9,470 bases of DNA. It comes from Candidatus Omnitrophota bacterium. Lineage in GTDB: Bacteria; Hinthialibacterota; Hinthialibacteria; JAKQFZ01. The stretch spans positions 1-9,470 of the forward strand of contig JAKQFZ010000538.1 in assembly GCA_029558215.1 (NCBI GenBank), read 5' to 3'. The notes beneath the pieces are model-generated. The model was not told where the DNA came from, did not search any database, and saw only the letters and a program-made list of their open reading frames with translations. Position 1 is the stretch's first letter; each line of letters starts with the position of its first letter. This document shows, piece by piece, positions 1 through 5,774 of the stretch. The position numbers were made by a program, and so were the translations under genes.

Positions 1-459
1 GTCTCGGGCGATGAACGCGTCAAGAGGAGTCAACACACCACGCACAGCATATCCGGCCATCTCCTGCGCCCAACAGCAGGAGAGCAAATCCGGCGTGTCT
101 TCGCCCGCAAAGGCGATTCGCACTTTTTGGTAGACGCCAGCAAGAGTCACAATGCGAACGTGAATCGTCGGATGTGTTTCATTGAAACGCTGCACAAGTC
201 TTTCCTGAATCCGCAGTTCATCACCTGTCCAACCCGTCCAGTACGTGATTGAAACGACTTCATCGGACTTATCTGGCGACGCTTCTCCTGCCAGCAGGAA
301 GAGAAAAAGGAGCAACACGACTGCAGAGAGAGCAGTGCTCAACTGAAGAGAAAGAAGCTGAGTTCTTGGACTGTTTTCAGGAATACGAGTTCTGGAGGTT
401 ATTTGCCTGAGACACACTTCCTGTCTGTTTCCTGAAGTTCTCAGATTCTTTTCGGCCAT
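1..459 (-). CDS. ABC transporter extracellular sugar-binding protein (N-terminal 153 residues, 3' end outside window)
   Basis: Solute-binding protein of the SBP_bac_1 type, expected to capture a sugar or oligosaccharide outside the membrane for an ABC importer. Translating the minus strand gives 153 open codons running off the left edge. A hydrophobic segment at about residues 40-58 (SAVVLLLFLFLLAGEA) looks like the signal peptide core. The mature part then shows family hallmarks: an opening strand ITYWTGW (71-77), a helix ending FNETHP (92-97), the strand IHVRIV, and GEDTPDLL...GVLTPLDAFI (119-150), the usual G-x-x-PD then G-x-L-x-PLD pattern. The ATG at 457-459 shares its A with the upstream stop (TGATG) and has AGAGGGAG nine bases before it. 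The n-region before the hydrophobic core is long (about 38 residues), which is unusual. No lipobox cysteine is evident. Permease genes would be expected further left but are not visible. The family call is firm; the substrate is unknown. Confidence 0.85.
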   Translation of the reverse strand, partial: MAEKNLRTSGNRQEVCLRQITSRTRIPENSPRTQLLSLQLSTALSAVVLLLFLFLLAGEASPDKSDEVVSITYWTGWTGDELRIQERLVQRFNETHPTIHVRIVTLAGVYQKVRIAFAGEDTPDLLSCCWAQEMAGYAVRGVLTPLDAFIARD

Positions 460-1535
460 CACTCAGGGCTCCCTCTTTTTGAATGTGCAACAAGCGATAG
501 GTCACTCAGCTCAACGTCCGTTCTATAACCACCCCAAATCTCCCAACCGATCAAAATCTCAGAGAGAACGAAGTCTTTGAGCATCAATGAGGTGCTGTGC
601 CTCTGGTTATACGTCGCAAGGGCTTCGGCTCCAACAGACTTCACGCTGATATGGTAGTCCGTCGTTTCACCCTGCGCCAGTGCGGGATATCCAGGACAGA
701 AGAAAACTGCGGCATTGATAGGGTCATTTCCAAGCCAAGGGGCAACGCTGACGTGTGTGGATCCATCTTCCGTATAGAGGGCATTGACCAGGGCGTAGAA
801 GGTGTGCGGGGATTCACCTTTCTGATTCTCCAGCACGAAGGCAAAGTAGAAGATTGCGTGGTCTGGAACCTGATCACCACAGTCCTGACCCGTCTTGGCT
901 ATGTCTCTCAGGGTGACCGTTGCACTCAAGATGATGTCGTCGTACTTCTCCAGATGTACTTTGTGTGAATCATCGCTGGCGTCTACGATGACTTGGTTGA
1001 TGAGAAAGTGTGGCCAATTCCAGTTCGGACTGCCAAAGCGAGGCATGGTTCCCTTCTCATCGGGTAAGTCCAGCCGGCATCCTTGCCGCCACTCTTTGGC
1101 GCTGTCAAAGACAAATCGAACCAACCCATCAGGTGCGATGATGAACTGCTTGGAAGCATCCGGAGAGGCATAGGTCAGCGCATTGTTCCGGGTTGGAGTG
1201 TCCGGGTTTTCTGCGAAGTATGTCTTTTCAGCGATCTCTGTAAAACGCCACTTGGCGTGTGCCAACGAAGGGACTCTCTTCATCCAGCGAGCCCGACATG
1301 CTTCATCCAGATCATCGGGATAGGTATTACCGATACCGTGCTGAACCCCGCAGGTGAATCTGGTGTCCTGCAGGAGTTGTCTTTTTGCTGCCCGATCTTG
1401 TTCCACCCTTTGTCCTGAGAGAATTCCTTCGGCAACCGGCTCAATGCAATGGACGCTCACTGCAAGCGTGAACATCAGTCCTACTGCAGAGAGACTCGCT
1501 GCCGATCTTCTCAAGAAGCCCGTTTTACAGCGCAT
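459..1535 (-). CDS. Exported protein of unknown function, beta-rich
   Basis: I do not recognise a family with confidence. The frame is open from 1685, but I place the start at the ATG at 1533-1535 (358 aa), because the longer frame would overlap the upstream gene by 161 bases; with this start the overlap is 11 bases. A GGTGAGG lies three bases upstream, a short spacing, so the ATG at 1545-1547 is an alternative. Residues 1-30 form a signal-like N-terminus: MRCKTGFLRR, then a hydrophobic run ending AVSVHC. The rest is soluble, with several Cys residues that could form disulfides. The C-terminal two thirds alternate aromatic strands (NWNWPHFLINQ, FYFAFVLEN, AAVFFCPGYPAL, LIGWEIWGGY) and end in a short DVELSDLSLVA strand, suggesting a jelly-roll or lectin-like fold. 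Its stop overlaps the start of the sugar-binding protein gene, so a role in extracellular glycan handling is an inference from context. Confidence 0.75.
   Translation of the reverse strand: MRCKTGFLRRSAASLSAVGLMFTLAVSVHCIEPVAEGILSGQRVEQDRAAKRQLLQDTRFTCGVQHGIGNTYPDDLDEACRARWMKRVPSLAHAKWRFTEIAEKTYFAENPDTPTRNNALTYASPDASKQFIIAPDGLVRFVFDSAKEWRQGCRLDLPDEKGTMPRFGSPNWNWPHFLINQVIVDASDDSHKVHLEKYDDIILSATVTLRDIAKTGQDCGDQVPDHAIFYFAFVLENQKGESPHTFYALVNALYTEDGSTHVSVAPWLGNDPINAAVFFCPGYPALAQGETTDYHISVKSVGAEALATYNQRHSTSLMLKDFVLSEILIGWEIWGGYRTDVELSDLSLVAHSKRGSPE
469..476 (-). promoter_or_regulatory. Shine-Dalgarno for the sugar-binding protein gene
   Basis: AGAGGGAG on the minus strand, nine bases before the ATG at 457-459. 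It lies inside the last codons of the upstream gene, whose stop overlaps that ATG. It supports this start for the solute-binding protein despite its long n-region. Confidence 0.6.
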
Positions 1536-2343
1536 GATCCTCACCATTGACGTCCAGATGCCCAAAGCATTTGTCTCCGTTGAGAAACTCGATTCTCCCA
1601 TCTTTGTACCGAAGTCGAATGGCTCCCTTGCCATCCAGTTCGATGCACGTTCCTTCGTTGACTCGAATGGTGTTATTCTGTGCATTGATTCCGACTTTAT
1701 AGGTGCCGTTCATCTCGATTCCCACATCACCGATGCCGTTCAAACCAAGGGCTTTCTCGAAGTAGTTTCCGTTCTCCATCGTGTGAATCTGCATTCCGTA
1801 CTGCATGGGGCGTTTGCCGTGCGTCGCCTGAATGTTCACTCCGATGACCTGGGTGGGTTCGGTGCCCTCAAAGTCGTTGCTCATCTCAACATTGACACCG
1901 AGAGCAACCATTCGGCCGTGGTTGAACACCTCTGAATGCAGACCGGACGACCAGCCAGGACCGTACTTGTGAAGCCGAGAGCACAACACACAGGCGTCTC
2001 CAACCTCATGGTGTGTTTCCAAACTCGCGTAGACCGTCCAGGGATAGGAATTCTTCCCTTTCTCCTCGTGAATGAGTGACAGCACTTCGTGAGTCATGGC
2101 ACGGTCGTTGTTGTCATCACCACGTTCGAAGAGCACCATGGTGTCAAGAGGTTGAACGGGCGGATTCCCTTTTCGGAAGTGAGTATGAAGGATGTCACCT
2201 TTCATCCCTGTCGCGGGTGGCAAGTCCTGCTGCTGTGCCATTGCCTTTCGGGTGAACAGACCGCCCAGTAGTCCGATCAATCCACGCCGCAGAAATCCAC
2301 GTCTGCCTTTTTGCTCTGTTGCGGTTGTGCTTTTGTCTGACAT
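1525..2343 (-). CDS. Tat-exported protein with phage tail-fibre/beta-helix-like C-terminal domain
   Basis: 272 aa. The N-terminus is a clear twin-arginine signal: GRRGFLRRG at 13-21, a hydrophobic stretch LIGLLGGLF, and a probable cleavage after AMA (residue 36). The protein is therefore predicted to be folded in the cytoplasm and exported. Residues from about 50 to 145 contain many His residues and two Cys (ACVLC, 117-121). From about 148 the sequence becomes a run of short, glycine-punctuated strands (GVNVEMSND, GVNIQATHG, YGMQIHT, VGIEMNGTY, VGINAQ, IELDGKGAIRLRYKDG, IEFLNG). This resembles the triple-stranded beta-helix of phage tail fibres and hyaluronidase-like spikes. The start ATG (2341-2343) has a strong AAGGAGG five bases upstream. 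It is the first gene of the leftward overlapping group. Function is unknown. The Tat signal is clear; the fibre-like fold is an impression from pattern, not an alignment. Confidence 0.82.
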   Translation of the reverse strand: MSDKSTTATEQKGRRGFLRRGLIGLLGGLFTRKAMAQQQDLPPATGMKGDILHTHFRKGNPPVQPLDTMVLFERGDDNNDRAMTHEVLSLIHEEKGKNSYPWTVYASLETHHEVGDACVLCSRLHKYGPGWSSGLHSEVFNHGRMVALGVNVEMSNDFEGTEPTQVIGVNIQATHGKRPMQYGMQIHTMENGNYFEKALGLNGIGDVGIEMNGTYKVGINAQNNTIRVNEGTCIELDGKGAIRLRYKDGRIEFLNGDKCFGHLDVNGEDHAL

Positions 2344-2389
2344 GATTGCCTCCTTGGCATGATTTGGTCACTCCCAGACTATCATGATT
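2341..2389. repeat. Three direct CATGATT repeats in the divergent intergenic region
   Basis: CATGATT occurs at 2341-2347, 2358-2364 and 2383-2389, and the first and third copies extend to CATGATTGC. The first overlaps the start codon of the minus-strand gene. The third lies four bases upstream of the -35 box of the plus-strand promoter and is part of the 8-bp palindrome ATCATGAT (2381-2388). The set could be an operator shared by both divergent genes, but chance is possible for a 7-mer. Confidence 0.35.
2349..2355 (-). promoter_or_regulatory. Shine-Dalgarno for the Tat-exported protein gene
   Basis: AAGGAGG on the minus strand, five bases from the ATG at 2341-2343. It fixes the start of the 272-residue protein and implies efficient translation. 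I could not find a convincing -35/-10 pair for this strand in the intergenic region. Confidence 0.7.
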
Positions 2390-2393
2390 GCTT

Positions 2394-2422
2394 TTGACGC
2401 TCCATCGGGTTCTTGCTATAAT
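2394..2422 (+). promoter_or_regulatory. Sigma70-type promoter with extended -10 for the HDOD gene
   Basis: The -35 box is TTGACG (2394-2399), followed by a 17-base spacer and a perfect TATAAT (2417-2422). TGC immediately precedes the -10, giving an extended -10 element. Transcription would start near 2429, leaving a leader of about 27 bases that contains only the ribosome binding site. This is the best promoter in the window by consensus match. Confidence 0.75.
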
Positions 2423-2441
2423 TCCTGACCAATTGAGTGAT

Positions 2442-2446
2442 GGAGG
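2442..2446 (+). promoter_or_regulatory. Shine-Dalgarno selecting a TTG start for the HDOD gene
   Basis: GGAGG lies nine bases before TTG (2456-2458) and twelve before the in-frame GTG (2459-2461). The first in-frame ATG is at 2516, too far from this site. A non-ATG start is therefore likely, which may temper output from a strong promoter. Confidence 0.6.
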
Positions 2447-2455
2447 GTTGATACA

Positions 2456-3370
2456 TTGGTGCAGACAGCTGCGGAAGGCGGCAAAGGCGACGATTTCGCC
2501 TTGGAACTCGCCCGAATGAAACTCCGTGCAAAGGTGGAGCAGATCAAGAATCTGCCGACCCTGCCACAAGTAGTAAGCCACTTGCTTAGTATGATGGTGG
2601 AAGACACCTGTTCTGCCAGCCAATTGAGCCAGGAGATATCCAAAGATCAGTCATTGACGGCCAAGATACTCAAGGTCGTCAATTCCGCCTATTACGGCTT
2701 CCACCGACAGATCAGCGCATTGGCTGACGCAGTCGTCATCCTGGGACTTGAGGAAATCCAAAGACTCACCGCAACCATTGCTGTCTTCGGGATGGTTCAC
2801 ATCAAGCCCATCGGGGATTTCTCACCTCGCGCGTTGTGGGAACACTCCGTTGCGACCGCCGCCGGAGCTGAGATGATCTCCAACCTCACTCCTCATCCCT
2901 CAAAGGGTGCATTTGTCTGCGGTCTGCTGCATGACATCGGAAAGGTTGTTTTCGACCAGTTCTTCAACCCTCAATGGCAAGCGGTCGTTCTGAAAGCACA
3001 GGAGAAGTCTCTCTGGATTGGGATACCCGAGCAGAAGGAATTCGGAACCCACCATGGTGAGATCGGAGCCTGGCTGACAGAACGCTGGAGCCTTCCACCT
3101 TGGATTGTCGAAGGCATTCGGTTTCACCACGAGACAGTCGAACCGCACTTGATCTCCTCGGCATCCAATCTCTGGTTGGTGGTTCAGTTGGCAGATCGGA
3201 TCGCGCGTGAGGAGAACTATGGTTCTGGTGGCGACAAACAGATGCCCCCTGCGTTCCCAGGCATTGAAGAGTACCTGAGCATTCAGCCGGAACAGATTGA
3301 GGATATCCGCAATCGTCTCAAGGATCAGATGGAGCGACTTCGAACCCAGTGGAATTTCCTGGGCGCCTAG
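2456..3370 (+). CDS. HDOD domain signalling protein
   Basis: 304 aa, a single HDOD domain spanning about residues 26-250, preceded by a short polar segment and followed by a 50-residue tail with a charged helix (IEDIRNRLKDQMERLR). The diagnostic start LPTLPQV (33-39) is followed by SKDQSLTAKILKVVNSAYYG (62-81, typical for the family), LGLEEI (97-102), WEHS (128-131), GLLHDIGK (156-163), THHGEIGAWL (198-207) and FHHE (223-226). HDOD proteins are cytoplasmic regulators tied to signalling, motility or biofilm control, and most have no demonstrated enzymatic activity. This copy keeps the HD pair (H159-D160) plus H130, H200, H224/H225 and D247, so the usual metal-binding residues of HD hydrolases may be present. 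The start is TTG, chosen from the GGAGG nine bases upstream. It is monocistronic, has its own strong promoter, and is convergent with the AOR gene with only 2 bases between the stops. Confidence 0.9.
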   Translation: MVQTAAEGGKGDDFALELARMKLRAKVEQIKNLPTLPQVVSHLLSMMVEDTCSASQLSQEISKDQSLTAKILKVVNSAYYGFHRQISALADAVVILGLEEIQRLTATIAVFGMVHIKPIGDFSPRALWEHSVATAAGAEMISNLTPHPSKGAFVCGLLHDIGKVVFDQFFNPQWQAVVLKAQEKSLWIGIPEQKEFGTHHGEIGAWLTERWSLPPWIVEGIRFHHETVEPHLISSASNLWLVVQLADRIAREENYGSGGDKQMPPAFPGIEEYLSIQPEQIEDIRNRLKDQMERLRTQWNFLGA

Positions 3371-3372
3371 AT

Positions 3373-5202
3373 TCAGTCCATGAACCGCTGCTCCGTGTCA
3401 GCAGGCGGTTGCCCGTTCTCGTCCCATCCCCGTGCTTTGTAGTAGAGGGAAAGGAGTTTCTGGAACTCTTCCTGGTTGATTGACTTTCCTGCATTTGGAC
3501 CGGTCAAGGGCGCGCAGGCGTAATTCTTATAGGGAAGTGAGTCATCCTTTCGGGAAACGCCCATCTTGGAGTTGATCAACCGAGTCAGATTGTAGAGGTC
3601 ATTGGACAGCTCGAGCAATTCCTCCAGCGTCATCTTCTTGCCCGTGACGTGGGTATAGAAATTCTCGTAGTGTCGCTCATTGAGACCGAGTTCGATCCAC
3701 GGCAACCGACACACACCCAGCATATCGAACAACGGTCGAAGCTTCTGATGATAGATGACCGTTTTGACTCGATCCTCGTTAGTCCAGTTGCTTCCTTCCT
3801 CGATCTCTTTGGCGATCGTCCAAGCTCGCGTATGATGCGCACCAATGTCGCAGGTCGCATAGGCCAATCCCATCGAGACTCCTCCACGACTGTCATAGGC
3901 CGACTGCTCCAGCCCTTTGACCTGAAGTACAACCTTGGCCATCTCAGGCCAGCGCGCAATGATGGCTTTCGAGCCACCGGCAAGAGTGTCGCCAATGCCT
4001 TCGCGATAGGCGATTTTCCGAATCAACTCCAGAATCGCATCCTCATCACCCCATGTGATCTCACGACCGTCGAGATCTTCAAGGCTGATGATTGCCTTTT
4101 CGTAACCCTCCGTGACCGCAGCGACGATGCTGCCTGTAGAGATCGTGTCCACTCCGAGCTCATCACACAGGCGGTTGGCGGCAAGCACCGCCGAGAAATT
4201 GTCAATACCCACATTCGATCCCAACATCGCGCAGGACTCGTATTCAGGACCTTCGGTTACGGTGCCCGTGAACTTGCCGTTCTTCACCAAGCAGATGTTC
4301 CCGCAGCACATGGGACAGGCGAAGCAGGCACTGTCTCCAATTTTGTAATGGTCGAGCATGACCTGACCGTTGATCTTGTTCGAGCGAGAGAAGGTGCTGT
4401 CCTTGAAGTTATAGGTGGGGAGAATGCCTTTCTCATTGGCATAGTCAATAACATTCATCAAGCCCTGCTGCTGCCAGAGCCTGAAGTACTTGTGATCCTT
4501 CATGTACTTGATGGCACGATTGGACTCCTCCACCAGTGCTTTCAGATCGTGAACAGGGAGATCGTGATGTCCCCGAACAGCGATGGCTTTCAAGTTCTTG
4601 GAACCCAGGATAGCGCCCATCCCTGTTCTTCCGGCATTTCGGCTCCAGTCGCTGTTGATGCAGGCGAATCGGACGAGGTTTTCACCGGCAACACCGATGG
4701 TCGCCACATGAATCGCGTGAGTGCCCAGACGCTCCTTGATCATGCCCTCTGTCTCCAGAGAGGTTTTCCCTTTCAGTTCGGGCATGGGGATGATGCTGAT
4801 GTCCGAATTGTCAATGAACAGAATCGAGAGCACATCCGTCTTTCCTGTGATCGAAAGCAGATCAAATCCGGCTTGGCGCAACTCGACACCAAAGTGCCCA
4901 CCGAGCGACGAGTCTGCGTACAGTCCGGTCGCCGGAGAGATCGCCACAAAGGAGTTCTTTCCCGACGACGGAAGATAAAGACCTGACAAGGGTCCCGGTG
5001 CGATGGCGATAAGATTTTCCGGTCCCAGCGGATCCAGTTTGAAATTGTGACGGCGTAGATTGTCCCAGACCAGTTTGGCTCCAAACCCGCGTCCGCCTAC
5101 GTACTTCTCGATAAAGGCTTCTGACAGAGGCAGGACTTCCTTGCTGCCTTTCGTCAGATCTACGTGAAGATGCTTTTTGAAGTAGCCCGACTTGATGCTC
5201 AT
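3373..5202 (-). CDS. Aldehyde:ferredoxin oxidoreductase (tungsten/molybdopterin), catalytic subunit
   Basis: 609 aa, close to the usual AOR length. The family oxidises aldehydes to carboxylic acids, or runs in reverse, using a bis-pterin W (sometimes Mo) cofactor and a [4Fe-4S] cluster. Visible hallmarks are YVGGRGFGAKL (34-44), RTGMGAILGSKNLKAI (192-207), the cluster ligands C293-x2-C296-x3-C300 and distal C498, EGPEYE (317-322), and both pterin-binding motifs of the DxxGL(C/D) type: DELGVD (347-352) and DMLGVC (493-498). GAHHTR (455-460) probably supplies an active-site His. The start ATG overlaps the ferredoxin stop (ATGA), with GAAGGAA five bases upstream. No signal peptide, so cytoplasmic. 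The adjacent four-cluster ferredoxin is the likely electron partner, as in AorAB-type enzymes. No FAD/NADH subunit is visible. The substrate is not readable, and BamB-like or other AOR-family activities remain possible. Confidence 0.95.
   Translation of the reverse strand: MSIKSGYFKKHLHVDLTKGSKEVLPLSEAFIEKYVGGRGFGAKLVWDNLRRHNFKLDPLGPENLIAIAPGPLSGLYLPSSGKNSFVAISPATGLYADSSLGGHFGVELRQAGFDLLSITGKTDVLSILFIDNSDISIIPMPELKGKTSLETEGMIKERLGTHAIHVATIGVAGENLVRFACINSDWSRNAGRTGMGAILGSKNLKAIAVRGHHDLPVHDLKALVEESNRAIKYMKDHKYFRLWQQQGLMNVIDYANEKGILPTYNFKDSTFSRSNKINGQVMLDHYKIGDSACFACPMCCGNICLVKNGKFTGTVTEGPEYESCAMLGSNVGIDNFSAVLAANRLCDELGVDTISTGSIVAAVTEGYEKAIISLEDLDGREITWGDEDAILELIRKIAYREGIGDTLAGGSKAIIARWPEMAKVVLQVKGLEQSAYDSRGGVSMGLAYATCDIGAHHTRAWTIAKEIEEGSNWTNEDRVKTVIYHQKLRPLFDMLGVCRLPWIELGLNERHYENFYTHVTGKKMTLEELLELSNDLYNLTRLINSKMGVSRKDDSLPYKNYACAPLTGPNAGKSINQEEFQKLLSLYYKARGWDENGQPPADTEQRFMD
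3383..3410. terminator. Bulged hairpin at the HDOD/AOR convergent junction, possible 3'-end element
   Basis: AACCGCTGCT (3383-3392) pairs with AGCA-G-GCGGTT (3400-3410) around a 7-base loop. This gives ten base pairs with one bulged G. It starts 12 bases after the HDOD stop and lies within the last codons of the AOR gene on the other strand. Neither side has a clear U-tract, so it is not a textbook intrinsic terminator. It may act as an RNA 3'-end stabiliser or a weak terminator. Confidence 0.35.
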
Positions 5203-5732
5203 AGTTGTTCCTTCCCGATCTCGGCGTAGTGAATGACTTTCTTCTCGCCCTTTTCGTAGAATTCGATTTCCTTCATCTGCGTGTAACTGAGAATGTTACT
5301 GATTCGCTTGGATTCACCCAAAGCGTGTTCGGGAATCAACCGAAGTGCTCCTTTGGGACAATGCTGGACGCACTCGGGAGCCCCGCCGCACATATCGCAC
5401 TTGATGGGTTGTTCGCAGTCGTCATGAGCATACATGGCTCCGAACGGACAAGCCTCAACACATTTGAAACACGAAATGCAGGTGCTCTTGTCCAGTTGCA
5501 CCACACCATCCACGCGTCGGAGCGCATCCACGGGGCACACCTGAGCGCAGGGAGGTTCCTTGCATTGGCTGCACACGATGGGCATTCGAACCACTGGATG
5601 CGGGTATGTGATCAAAACGCGAACCGCACTCTTTTTCGTGTTGTTTACACCGAAGTGCTTGATTGCACACACCAGCTCACAGAGTTTGCATCCGGAGCAC
5701 TCTTCAGCAATTACTGCCAAACGCTTTGACAT
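5199..5732 (-). CDS. Four-cluster [4Fe-4S] ferredoxin subunit, probable electron-transfer partner of AOR
   Basis: 177 aa, cytoplasmic (no signal). Sixteen cysteines fall into four groups: C12/15/18/22, C54/57/62/66, C85/88/91/95 and C112/115/121/125, with an extra C106. This layout matches the HycB/DmsB-like iron-sulfur subunits that ferry electrons for molybdo- and tungstoenzymes, and the small polyferredoxin subunit of AorAB-type aldehyde oxidoreductases. It should pass electrons between the AOR cluster and an acceptor such as a soluble ferredoxin. The last 40 residues (after about 137) are cluster-free and charged, possibly a docking tail. The start ATG (5730-5732) has AAGGAGG nine bases upstream. 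The stop overlaps the AOR start by ATGA, strongly implying coupled, stoichiometric synthesis. It follows the URO-D-family gene by 42 bases. Confidence 0.92.
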   Translation of the reverse strand: MSKRLAVIAEECSGCKLCELVCAIKHFGVNNTKKSAVRVLITYPHPVVRMPIVCSQCKEPPCAQVCPVDALRRVDGVVQLDKSTCISCFKCVEACPFGAMYAHDDCEQPIKCDMCGGAPECVQHCPKGALRLIPEHALGESKRISNILSYTQMKEIEFYEKGEKKVIHYAEIGKEQL

Positions 5733-5741
5733 TGAAAAAGA

Positions 5742-5748
5742 CCTCCTT
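5742..5748 (-). promoter_or_regulatory. Shine-Dalgarno for the ferredoxin gene
   Basis: AAGGAGG on the minus strand, nine bases before the ATG at 5730-5732. A small 5-bp hairpin (CAACA-AGG-TGTTG, 5753-5765) lies just upstream in the 42-base gap after the URO-D-family stop. Neither suggests a break in the operon. Confidence 0.6.
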
Positions 5749-5774
5749 GCCGCAACACCTTGTTGGCGCCGAGC

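Noticed and set aside
1536..1685. N-terminal extension of the unknown secreted protein to 408 residues
   Set aside because: It would overlap the upstream gene by 161 bases and place the signal peptide 50 residues inside the protein. The ATG at 1533-1535 fits better.
1354..1935. A 193-codon plus-strand frame opposite the Tat-exported protein gene
   Set aside because: It is codon-aligned antisense and spans the junction of two real minus-strand genes, with no recognisable product.
3649..4986. A 445-codon open frame on the plus strand opposite the AOR gene
   Set aside because: It is in exact codon register with the AOR reading frame, where stops correspond to sense codons TTA, CTA and TCA. Avoidance of those codons in AOR explains it. 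Its translation shows no recognisable domain, while AOR has all its motifs.
5205..5729. A 174-codon plus-strand frame opposite the ferredoxin gene
   Set aside because: It is the codon-aligned shadow of a gene with sixteen correctly spaced cluster cysteines; the antisense product has no motif.
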